This document shows, one piece after another, positions 35,210 to 45,574 of a stretch of DNA of 64,000 bases (within the stretch, counting starts at the first letter, position 1; each line of letters starts with the position of its first letter). A program made the position numbers and the translations under genes. Where the stretch lies: assembly GCA_945643635.1 (NCBI GenBank), contig CALZFC010000001.1:3805501-3869500 (forward strand), read 5' to 3'. Below the pieces are notes generated by a model, which was given only the letters and a program-made list of their open reading frames with translations, did no database searches and had not been told where the DNA came from. The DNA is from Allodiplogaster sudhausi. Taxonomy: Eukaryota; Nematoda; Chromadorea; Rhabditida; Diplogasteridae.

Positions 35210-36660
35210 CTAGGGTGGGAAAGAGGGAGGAAAGGAAGGGCAGGAGGACTCTTGTCGAGCTCCGGTAGCCCTGTGTTCAGCGTCTTCCGAAGAGGAAACA
35301 GCCTGACAACCAAGGAATTACTTATGTGCAACCAGAACAACAAACTAATATCAGTCTCAAGGTGGAATTTTTTTTGACAAAATCACTAAATGCTTTCCTG
35401 TGCACAAAAGTAACACAACATCGTATGCATTCTATTAAGATCTTATAAAAAAAAAGCTAAAATCAGGAGAATGCCAAAGGTTCCGAAGTGTTTTGTTAGA
35501 GAAAAAGCATTCCTGATAAAAATCTGATAACTAACGATAGGCTGCGAGCAAACTCGAGGTGAGCTTGCTCGCGATGTGGAAGAGAAGGCAGAGGAGAGAG
35601 GAGGGTGAAAGAGAGAGAGACGGTGACTAGCCGCAATTGCCTTTCAGTCTGCGTCTTCGGAAGCGGAAACCACCTGGTAACCAAGGAATAAGTAAAACAA
35701 AACTGGCAATCATTCTTGAAAATATTCTCTACTCTAATAGTAAAATATGCACTGTTTATACTGAATAGTGAAAAATCATTGGATATCGGCTGCTAAGGGA
35801 TTTGATACAGCAAAAGGTTTTTTAACAGCAAACGTGATAACTAATGGTAGTTGGCGAGCCCATGCGAGGCGGGCTTGGCAGAGGGCTTGATTCCATGGCT
35901 CGGGCCGACTACAGCATCCTCGCACCCGCCAAGACTGGATGCCATGCTTCAAAAAGATCAATCTAAGAAATCATTCAAGAAATAAATAAGTGGTACTAAA
36001 ATGATAATTCATAACCAGAAGTTACAATCGCGTTAGCATACTATCTTTCTTATTTAGGTTCCATTAAGCGTAAAGAAACTTATATACCACTTGAATATAT
36101 ACCGTAATCCAATCTACCGCCCTGTCCAGCATACAGTAATCCGGCAAAAATGGTAAGCATTTTCGATTGATTTTTTTTATGGAATTTTAGTTTAAAAAGT
36201 GACGACTGACAAGCTGTTTGCAAGGGCAAACTGTTTGGCCGCAAAGCTCTGTTACATTGTTTCGACGCAACTTCGCGGTCAGACCTTGCCATGCATCATT
36301 TTCGCAGTAGCACAGATATCTGAACACGATGGCAAGAAATTAAAAGTCACTCATCAGTCGGCTGTCATCTTTTAACCATGAAAAATATCCTGAACCTCAC
36401 AATTGTCGTGGGAAACAAATCTACTCTTACAGCAATCCCATACAAATTTTTTTTTCCTGAAATCCACTTCCAGTGGCGTTATTTAATGGGTGGAAAAAGA
36501 ATACAAGATTCATTTGTCATTCTGAGTTAATTCTTTCGAAAGCTAGGTGTTAAATGTTAAAGCAAGATGAGCAACAATCATCGGATGAATTTTGCTAAAA
36601 GGACAAAAAGAACCCCCCAACAAAAGCTTGTCTTAAGGAAAAATGCATTAAAAAACAAGG
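34246..36660. other. intergenic region with GA/CT tracts and duplicated exon-like pieces
   Basis: Holds CT/GA tracts at 34400-34475 and 35135-35215. On the minus strand, two paralogous pieces, each after a TTGGTTNNCAG acceptor, share TTCCNCTTCCGAAGACGC (near 35280-35300 and 35640-35665). Two similar pieces near 35530-35580 and 35830-35890 are also related to each other. These may be relics of one duplicated exon pair. No family was recognised. Confidence 0.35.
34668..34736 (+). ncRNA. tRNA-like sequence (probable SINE head)
   Basis: GTGTGGTTAGCGCCTCACCC has the look of a D arm with A box. GAGGGTTCGATGCCCACTGG carries a perfect B box about 35 bases later. The acceptor ends do not pair well, so a pseudogene or SINE is more likely than a tRNA gene. 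Confidence 0.45.
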
Positions 36661-36673
36661 CGAATAGCACGTA

Positions 36674-36832
36674 CTAATTCTCGAGGACGATTCCCTTGGC
36701 GTACAACGCGCCTCCGAAGGGATTGGCCTTCCAGCGCGCGCCGAGATGCGCATTCTTGAAGCCATTGTCGTTCCATCGCTGTTCTCGACGATGGATCTTC
36801 ACCTTGCTCGTAGTACGGATTGCCATCGACAT
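36674..36832 (-). pseudogene. rps-23: truncated ribosomal protein S23 copy
   Basis: A 52-codon minus-strand frame from ATG 36832 to TAG 36674. It reads [20 protein letters not shown] and then [20 protein letters not shown]. This is the N-terminal third of eukaryotic RPS23 (family: HRR.QRW.D...KKAHLG, NPFGGASHAKGIVLE). The family Ser-His of GGASHAKG is Leu-Tyr here, and the frame stops right after GIVLEN. The OB-fold body and catalytic loop are absent. An acceptor-like TTTCGCAG precedes it. The short length and substitutions say it is a relic. Confidence 0.8.
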
Positions 36833-38356
36833 ATCCGTGGCTCAAACCTGCGAAATACCCTGCTTAGTCATTATAGATCGACCACCAACAACAAATTCAA
36901 CAAGAACAGCAAAGCAAATGCCTATAAACAAGCTGCGCATCACGAGAATTAAGGCCGTTGCCATGTGTTTTAAACTAGTCTCCTCAAGATAAATATTCTA
37001 TTTTCGAGTCAACAAAGCTTGCAATTTGTGCAAATACATTATTCAACTCGAAAGCTAACCCCAACTAATAAAAAAAACAAAATAATCGATTGTTAGGCAT
37101 GACTTTCGCGAGGTAAGCAAACCACAAACTCGTTGCATTAACTATTCGGATGCATGTTTTATGATCGATGTTAAGAAAACAAAAAACTAAACAGCAATTA
37201 GACTATCATCGTCAGCATCAACAATATCAGGTCTTAAAGCAGAACAAAAGCTGACAACGCTAACCATGCCTGACTTAAAGCAAGCCCGCGCCCTCTTCCG
37301 ATGGTCTGGCGGTAAATTCTCCGTAAAATCGGTCGAAAATCGTTCGCACCTTCTGTATTCTGCAAGATAACCGCCTTTTCAATCAACAACAAGAATCAAG
37401 GCCAACACGTATGCGAAACATATCAAGGAACAATGTTGCATTGACCGATATCTGGGTTATTTAGAACTAGAAGTGTCAACGACAACATAAAAGACAGAAT
37501 AAGCAGAATAAGCTAAACTTCGCCATCCAAAGTTGATTTGCACCGTGAAGCAATCAACGTAAGCTTAACAAGTAAGGGAGCCGGCGAAAATACGAAACTT
37601 AGGCGAGCAATCAGGGTGGCATAATATGTCATATTTCGTGTGTGCCTTTCTGTCGTGTGCCTAGTGAGGTTCTCGATAGTCAAAATACGGTAATTATTTT
37701 CTTAATAACTTTGATGAAAAAAGTTGTAAAATGACATTTTAAAAGTCTGTGTGCTCGATGTGCCAGAAAATGCTGATTCTGTACATATCCGGATCTTTAC
37801 ATTTGGTTGCTTCTGCATCAACTTATTCGATGCGGTCTGATTGGCACGCGGCGTCACGCCGCGCCCATTTCTGCAATTGTTGGTGCACATCACTGTATAT
37901 TACTTTCCGGTTGTGTACTGTCGTATACTGTAAAAGGAAAAAAAATACATAGATAAACCGACATTGTCCAAGCAAGATTATCAGTTAGTCCCAACTTATT
38001 AAGATCGCTTCTTAAAGGAGACAAAAATGTTATGATGAGTTATTGGTTTTTCAACAAACAAGAAAGAAGAAAAAAAAACATTTATCCACTCTCGCTCGCC
38101 ATCTTTTCCGGCAAAAGAGCGCCAATTCTGAAGATTGAACTTTTTTCTCATTTAAAGCGGAAAAAGAAGGATGGGATGAGATGAGAGCGTCTTGGGATGT
38201 CACACATATTTTTTATGTCTCTCCTCTCTCTCATTTCATGCGATTCTCTCATATTTCATTTTATATCGTGCATTTCCTCCGGTCACTTTACACCTATGAC
38301 AATGTTGTCACGTCGTAATTGATGCAGCTAAATAAGTAAATGAATAGATAAATGAA

Positions 38357-38387
<31 letters not shown>

Positions 38388-38420
38388 GTAAATAAACAAA
38401 CAAATAAATATATAAATAAA
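36833..38420. other. intergenic AT-rich region
   Basis: No supported gene. From about 37950 it becomes homologous to the 3' flank of FkbM copy A. It ends in (TAAA)n-type repeats at 38330-38420. Confidence 0.45.
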
Positions 38421-38884
38421 TACCGTATTTTCTCTATTAGTACCCCCCTTTATTAGTTACTCGCTCTGAAAATTAAATTGAAAAATAGAACCCCTCCCTC
38501 TAGCAGAACCCCCCCCCCCTCTCAAATAGTACCCCCCCCCCCCCCTCCTAACAGTCTAGTACCTCAGCTTTAGATGTACCTCGAACGGATCCTAGAGGCA
38601 TGGGGTGCTCTCACCAATGAACTTATGGCAAATTCATGAAAAATCAGTAGTTAAGCTGGTATTCCAGAGATGATTCCATTGACTTCGACTTACGATTCCT
38701 CTATTTTGAGAATAAAATGTTGTTATTAAACTTTTTGTGTCTCACATTGAAAAATAGTACCCCTCCCTCCAATAGTGCCACTCCCTCTAATAGTGCTCGC
38801 CCACGGAAGGGTATTGAAAAATAGTATCTATTTACCGTATTTTCTCTATTAGTACCCGGGGGTACTAATAGAGATAATACGGTA
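38421..38884. mobile_element. non-autonomous element with TACCGTATTTTCTCTATTAG ends
   Basis: The left end reads TACCGTATTTTCTCTATTAG then TACCCCC, and the right end is its inverse. The last 52 bases (38833-38884) form a compact palindrome, left end against right end, with GTACCCGGGGGTAC at its centre. The interior is C-rich (AACCCCTCCCTCTA, TAGTACCCC). A relative lies in GST copy 2 intron 1 at 55085-55480. Confidence 0.75.
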
Positions 38885-39012
38885 AATAGATAAATAAATA
38901 AATAATTAAATAAATTAATAAATAAGAGGAAGGCATAGCGGTGACCTTGTTCAGGCTTGAAGATGGCATATCGTCGATCGGCGAGTGTTTGCTGCACGAA
39001 GCGTGCGTAGAT

Positions 39013-42000
39013 CTACAGGTCGTTCGCGGCCCTGTGGATCTGACAAGAAGAATCCATCAATAACTTTTCGTCTATAAAATATTACACGAGATTTTTTCTT
39101 TAAATATTATACGTGATCCAAGTATGGCGCGATCTTTAAATTATTTTTTCATGGTCAAGAAATATGGCAAGATTAATCTACCTCCATGTTGAACATGGCA
39201 AGATTGTTCTACCTCCATGTTGAACATGGCAAGATTAATTTACCTCCATGTTTAACATGACAAGATTAATCTACTTCTATGTTGAACATGACAAGATTGA
39301 TCCACTTCCATGTTGAACATGACAAGATTGATCTACCTCCATTTTGAACATCACAAGATTGATCTACATACATGTTGAACATGGCAAGATTGATCTATCT
39401 CCATTTTGAACCTGGCAAGATTAATCTACCTCCATTTTGAATAAGGCAAGATTGATCCACCTCCATTTTGAACATGACAAGACTGATCTACCTCCACTTT
39501 GTACATGGCAAGATTAATCTACCTCCATGTCGAACATGGCAAGATTGATCTACCTCCATGTTGAACATAACAAGATTAATCTACCTCCAAGTTAAAAAAG
39601 CAAGATTGATCTATTTCCTTGTTGAATATTGCAAGCTTGATCTACCTCCATTTCGAACAAGGCAAGATGGATTTACCTCCATTTTAAAAATGGAAAGATT
39701 GATCTACCTCCATGTTGAACATTTCAAGATTGTTCTACCTCTATGTTGAACATGCAGAGAGTGATGTCGAGACGGTCCAGCTCGGCCCCCTTCGCGAACA
39801 TTGGCAGAAGGCTGAATTCGCCGGCCTCCATGTCGAACCAGACCGTGTCGATGAGCGACTCGTTCACGAAGGCGCGCAAGAAGCGCGGCAGGTCCACGTG
39901 TACCACCGTGTGCTCTTCGTATTTGTCTCCCTCTCAAAAAAGAAATTAAAGTTTGAATTCCTGCGCTTTCTCTGATTTGAAAATTGCCCTCACGGCTACT
40001 TCTTTCTTGAAAAAGTATCACATGAAAGGCAGCTCTTTATGTGGAATTCGAACAAGAGGTCCGCCTCGGTGGATTTTTTGTGCTGATAGGCCATAATTTT
40101 TACATAAAGAAAAGAGGGGGAGGGTACAAAACGAACTTTCGTAGTGCAAAACGAATTTTCGTGGTACAAAACAAACTTGCTTTCAGCACCATCGACTTGG
40201 ACGACCCGAGAGAACCGCTGATGGCAAAAGGGAAGAAGACGCCGAGCTCGTTGAAGAGCTGTTCGTTGACCTTAATATTTTTTTAGACATAATACTTCAT
40301 TTGAAATTGAGTAGATTAAAAACCTTTGTTGCATTTAATTATCTTTACTTTATCTTCTTCATGCTCGATATTTTGTATGAGAATAAGAGAGGCAGCGCCA
40401 ACTGACATCGGCACCCGGGTCGACGCCAAAGAAACGAAGGTTCGGCGCACGCCCCCGAAGTGCGAGCTCGGCCTTGGTGTCGTGGCCGATGCCGAGCGAG
40501 ACCATCACACCGTCGACCTGGATAAAAAGAGAGATAAAGAATGAGAGAACGAGAGAGAGAGAGAGATTAGAGAGGGAGAAAGATAGAGAGAAAATGAGAG
40601 AATGAGAGAGAAAGAGAGAGTGAGAAAGAGAAAGAGAGAGAGAAAAAAAGAAATTGTGCGCACTGACTCCGGGATTCGCGGGCAGTATATGATACTTGTT
40701 CTCGTCCGAGTTTCGAAAGCCCTCGATCACGACGTTCTGCATGCCCGGCTGCGCGGCGCACTCCTTGACGTCGAGCCAAAACTCGTTCCACAACTAAAAA
40801 TTTTATTTTATTTTAATTTAATTTCTTTCTATTTATTTAATAATTTTTAAACTTCAAGTATTTATAGTAATTTTAAATAATTAATTTTTTTTAAATAAAT
40901 TTGCAAACTTACAGCTGAGGCATTGGTTGCGAGTGCTATCATATTTCTGGAGACACACGAGTGCCACTCGTTGTACGCGACGAGAACAGCAGCGTTGTCC
41001 GTGTTGCGAGACTGTCATGAGAGATCATCGAAAGGTCAATGAAAGGTCATCGAAAGATCAATGAAAGGTCATCGAAAGGTCAATGAAAGGTCATCGAAAG
41101 ATCAATGAAAGGTCAATGAAAGGTCAGTGAAAGGTGATCGAAAGGTAAGTGAAAGGTCATCGAAAGGTCAGTGAAAGGTGATCGAAAGGTCAGTGAAAGG
41201 TGATCGAAAGGTAAGTGAAAGGTGATCGAAAGGTCAGTGAAAGGTGATCGAAAGGTCAGTGAAAGGTCATCGAAAGGTCAGTGAAAGGTGATCGAAAGGT
41301 CAGTGAAAGGTGATCGAAAGGTCAGTGAAAGGTGATCGAAAGGTCAGTGAAAGGTGATCGAAAGGTCAGTGAAAGGTGATCGAAAGGTCAGTGAAAGGTG
41401 ATCGAAAGGTAAGTGAAAGGTGATCGAAAGGTCAGTGAAAGGTGATCGAAAGGTAAGTGAAAGGTGATCGAAAGGTAAGTGAAAGGTGATCGAAAGGTAA
41501 GTGAAAGGTGATCGAAAGGTAAGTGAAAGGTCATCAAAAGGTAAGTGAAAGGTCATCAAAAGGTAAGTGAAAGGTCATCAAAAGGTAAGTGAAAGGTCAT
41601 CAAAGAGTAAGTGAAAGGTCATCAAAAGGTAAGTGAAAGGTCATCAAAAGGTAAGTGAAAGGTCATCAAAAGGTAAGTGAAAGGTCATCAAAAGGTAAGT
41701 GAAAGGTCATCAAAAGGTAAGTGAAAGGTCATCAAAAGGTAAGTGAAAGGTCATCAAAAGGTAAGTGAAAGGTCATCAAAAGGTAAGTGAAAGGTCATCA
41801 AAAGGTAAGTGAAAGGTCATCAAAAGGTAAGTGAAAGGTCATCAAAAGGTAAGTGAAAGGTCATCAAAAGGTAAGTGAAAGGTCATCAAAAGGTAAGTGA
41901 AAGGTCATCAAAAGGTAAGTGAAAGGTCATCAAAACGTAAGTGAAAGGTCATCAAAACGTAAGTGAAAGGTCATCAAAAGGTAAGTGAAAGGTCATCAAA

Positions 42001-44636
42001 AGGTAAGTGAAAGGTCATCAAAAGGTAAGTGAAAGGTCATCAAAAGGTAAGTGAAAGGTCATCAAAAGGTAAGTGAAAGGTCATCAAAAGGTAAGTGAAA
42101 GGTGATCGAAAGGTAAGTGAAAGGTGATCGAAAGGTAAGTGAAAGGTCATCAAAAGGTAAGTGAAAGGTCATCAAAAGGTAAGTGAAAGGTGATCGAAAG
42201 GTAAGTGAAAGGTCATCAAAAGGTAAGTGAAAGGTCATCAAAAGGTAAGTGAAAGGTCATCAAAAGGTAAGTGAAAGGTCATCAAAAGGTAAGTGAAAGG
42301 TGATCGAAAGGTCAGTGAAAGGTCATCAAAAGGTAAGTGAAAGGTCATCAAAAGGTAAGTGAAAGGTCATCAAAAGGTAAGTGAAAGGTGATCGAAAGGT
42401 AAGTGAAAGGTCATCGAAAGGTCAGTGAAAGGTGATCAAAAGGTAAGTGAAAGGTGATCAAAAGGTAAGTGAAAGGTCATCAAAAGGTAAGTGAAAGGTC
42501 ATCAAAAGGTAAGTGAAAGGTCATCAAAAGGTAAGTGAAAGGTCATCAAAAGGTAAGTGAAAGGTCATCAAAAGGTAAGTGAAAGGTCATCAAAAGGTAA
42601 GTGAAAGGTCATCAAAAGGTAAGTGAAAGGTCATCAAAAGGTAAGTGAAAGGTCATCAAAAGGTAAGTGAAAGGTCATCAAAAGGTAAGTGAAAGGTCAT
42701 CAAAAGGTAAGTGAAAGGTCATCAAAAGGTAAGTGAAAGGTCATCAAAAGGTAAGTGAAAGGTCATCAAAAGGTAAGTGAAAGGTGATCAAAAGGTAAGT
42801 GAAAGGTGATCAAAAGGTAAGTGAAAGGTCATCAAAAGGTAAGTGAAAGGTCATCAAAAGGTAAGTGAAAGGTCATCAAAAGGTAAGTGAAAGGTCATCA
42901 AAAGGTAAGTGAAAGGTCATCAAAAGGTAAGTGAAAGGTCATCAAAAGGTAAGTGAAAGGTCATCAAAAGGTAAGTGAAAGGTCATCAAAAGGTAAGTGA
43001 AAGGTCATCAAAAGGTAAGTGAAAGGTCATCAAAAGGTAAGTGAAAGGTCATCAAAAGGTAAGTGAAAGGTCATCAAAAGGTAAGTGAAAGGTCATCAAA
43101 AGGTAAGTGAAAGGTCATCAAAAGGTAAGTGAAAGGTCATCAAAAGGTAAGTGAAAGGTCATCAAAAGGTAAGTGAAAGGTCATCAAAAGGTAAGTGAAA
43201 GGTCATCAAAAGGTAAGTGAAAGGTCATCAAAAGGTAAGTGAAAGGTCATCAAAAGGTAAGTGAAAGGTCATCAAAAGGTAAGTGAAAGGTCATCAAAAG
43301 GTAAGTGAAAGGTCATCAAAAGGTAAGTGAAAGGTCATCAAAAGGTAAGTGAAAGGTCATCAAAAGGTAAGTGAAAGGTCATCAAAAGGTAAGTGAAAGG
43401 TCATCAAAAGGTAAGTGAAAGGTCATCAAAAGGTAAGTGAAAGGTCATCAAAAGGTAAGTGAAAGGTCATCAAAAGGTAAGTGAAAGGTCATCAAAAGGT
43501 AAGTGAAAGGTCATCAAAAGGTAAGTGAAAGGTCATCAAAAGGTAAGTGAAAGGTCATCAAAAGGTAAGTGAAAGGTCATCAAAAGGTAAGTGAAAGGTC
43601 ATCAAAAGGTAAGTGAAAGGTCATCAAAAGGTAAGTGAAAGGTCATCAAAAGGTAAGTGAAAGGTCATCAAAAGGTAAGTGAAAGGTCATCAAAAGGTAA
43701 GTGAAAGGTCATCAAAAGGTAAGTGAAAGGTCATCAAAAGGTAAGTGAAAGGTCATCAAAAGGTAAGTGAAAGGTCATCAAAAGGTAAGTGAAAGGTCAT
43801 CAAAAGGTAAGTGAAAGGTCATCAAAAGGTAAGTGAAAGGTCATCAAAAGGTAAGTGAAAGGTCATCAAAAGGTAAGTGAAAGGTCATCAAAAGGTAAGT
43901 GAAAGGTCATCAAAAGGTAAGTGAAAGGTCATCAAAAGGTAAGTGAAAGGTCATCAAAAGGTCAATGAAAGATCGACGAAACGTCAACAACAAGATTTTT
44001 GTGACGGTTACTGTTCTCACGCTTAGTGATGTCATACAATAGATCATGTCCTGTTGTGCATTTAGTGCGATATCGTACAATATATCATGATATATTTTAT
44101 GACATCACTAGGCGTGTGAGAATAGTAGCCTTTTCAAAAACCAAAGTATAGTATAAATCCAACAATTTTCATCTAAATTACGAATATTTTGGTTATTGTT
44201 AGTTGCCTTGTGCCGAATAAAAGTATGAATGTGACAGAGAAAAAAACCTGACAGCAACAGTCGCTGCCGGCAGATGAGGCGAGTTCACGACGGAAAAGAC
44301 GGCCGGAGAAATGGAAGGCGACGCGTCACCGCCGCCGACATTTTCGAGCTGTAAATGACATGACCATTTTATAATCATAATTAATAATTTTTTTATAGAA
44401 TATATTTATTAATACACATAATTATTAATGTTTATTATTAAATATTATTTAGATTATGCATAATAAAAAATTATAAAAAAATTATTGTTTTAAATAAGAC
44501 TAACCCTAAGGCTGAAATAGGGAGCGATTGCAAAGGTGAAGAAGAGATAAGCGAGAATGAGAAGCGTGACAGCTGCAAGCGCCTGCCGCACTTTCACCGA
44601 GGGGTTCGTGAAGCGCATCGACTTCTTGGTCATCAT
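39013..44636 (-). CDS. FkbM-type methyltransferase domain protein, copy B (premature stop, giant intron)
   Basis: Exons in transcript order: 44636-44505, 44348-44253, 41011-40913, 40793-40668, 40517-40407, 40270-40177, 39932-39739, 39039-39013. Phases agree. The first exon encodes MMTKKSMRF and a hydrophobic anchor (ALAAVTLLILAYLFFTFAIA). Exon 2 (LENVGGGDASPSISPAVFSV) is absent from copy A. The catalytic-type blocks are as in copy A, with SLGIGHD kept, FFGVDP instead of FFGADP, and a DMEAGEFSLLPMF block. In the last exon a TAG at 39013-39015 replaces the Glu codon seen in copy A. This cuts about 34 conserved residues, and the open frame resumes beyond it. The intron between exons 2 and 3 is 3.2 kb, nearly all 22-bp satellite. 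Spliced length would be about 292 residues. It could be a recent pseudogene or a truncated protein. Confidence 0.75.
39165..39765 (-). repeat. 31-bp minisatellite built from a 5' splice site, copy B
   Basis: About nineteen 31-base units of the same type as at 29255-29578 (CTCCATGTTGAACATGGC on the plus strand, then AAGATTGATCTAC). It is again contiguous with the real exon end at 39739. The array is twice as long as in copy A. Confidence 0.9.
41021..43994. repeat. 22-bp satellite array 1
   Basis: About 135 head-to-tail units. Each is a dimer of 11-mers, AAAGGTAAGTG plus AAAGGTCATCA. The first 500 bases, and scattered patches, carry variants (AAAGGTGATCG, AAAGGTCAGTG). The inner part is almost homogeneous, and the ends return to the more diverged form. 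It fills an intron of FkbM copy B. The plus strand repeats AGGTAAGT (5' splice-site consensus) and AGGTCA (nuclear receptor half-site). Confidence 0.98.
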
Positions 44637-44653
44637 TATCTTTGTATTTATGC

Positions 44654-44704
<51 letters not shown>

Positions 44705-45574
44705 CAATACAATTTAAGCATAAATCGCGTAAAACTATTACAATATATTACCATGCATTATTAATATGTTTACAATATAAGACTACATATTTTTCATTAC
44801 CAATCGCGTATGAATTAAACTTAAAGGAAGTATCCGGCGAATAATTCTACAATAGCGCTAGAGAACGGGTTTGAAAGCGCGCGCTCAAAAAGTTGCCTGT
44901 TGCTCGGTCGAGAGAGCATGTGAAATATGAGGGCGGCTCTGACCTACCGTAGCTATGTAATTCTCTACCCGGCAGTTTTCACGTTACCATTGCTCAGAAT
45001 GTAATGGAAGAAAATCGCTCAAACTTTCTGGATAATTTTACGCCAAGATGAACATGTTCATATAGAAAAAACTTTGGTTAATTATTCTCCGGATACCTAA
45101 TTTAATGTTCTAGTTTAATACAAAAATTTACCGAGAAAAAACTACACTAGAAACGTCAGCGCCAAATAGCCAGAAAAGTGCAGCTTCGTTGGAAATTGGA
45201 ATAATGGCAATTTGAGTAGTTTCGACTTCCTTTATCTACTTCATCTGGCATCTAACGACGTTGACAAATCAAGTTCGTCCATCGCTCTTTTTTCGCTCTC
45301 TCTCTCGATCTTCCTTTCTTTCTCTCTCTCGCTATCTCCTTCTCTCTCTCTCTCCCTCTCTCTCTCTCGCTCTCTCACTCTCTCGCTCTCTCTATTTTCG
45401 CTCTCGCGCTATTTCCTTCTGTCTTTCTTTCTCGCTGTCCTTTTCTCTCTCTTTCGCTATCTCTTCCTTTCCCTGTCTCGAGACAGGGATCTCTCTTTCA
45501 TTTACTCATTCACTCTTAATCTCGTGGCTAAAATCGCGTTCGCCCTCCGCCTGCTCTCCCTTCTATAGCGAAAT
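43961..45574. repeat. 5' module C of tandem duplication (first exons plus promoter side)
   Basis: Almost identical to 48680-50293 at a constant offset of 4719 bases. It includes first exon 44505-44636, second exon 44253-44348, an (AT)n run (44659-44701) and the upstream CT-rich block. The duplication joint is at 45574/45575, where GCGAAAT runs straight into satellite repeats. Confidence 0.95.

Noticed and set aside
41344..41559. ORF reading SITFHLPFDHLSLTFRSPFT repeats
   Set aside because: A translation of the 22-bp satellite. It breaks where the unit variants change frame.
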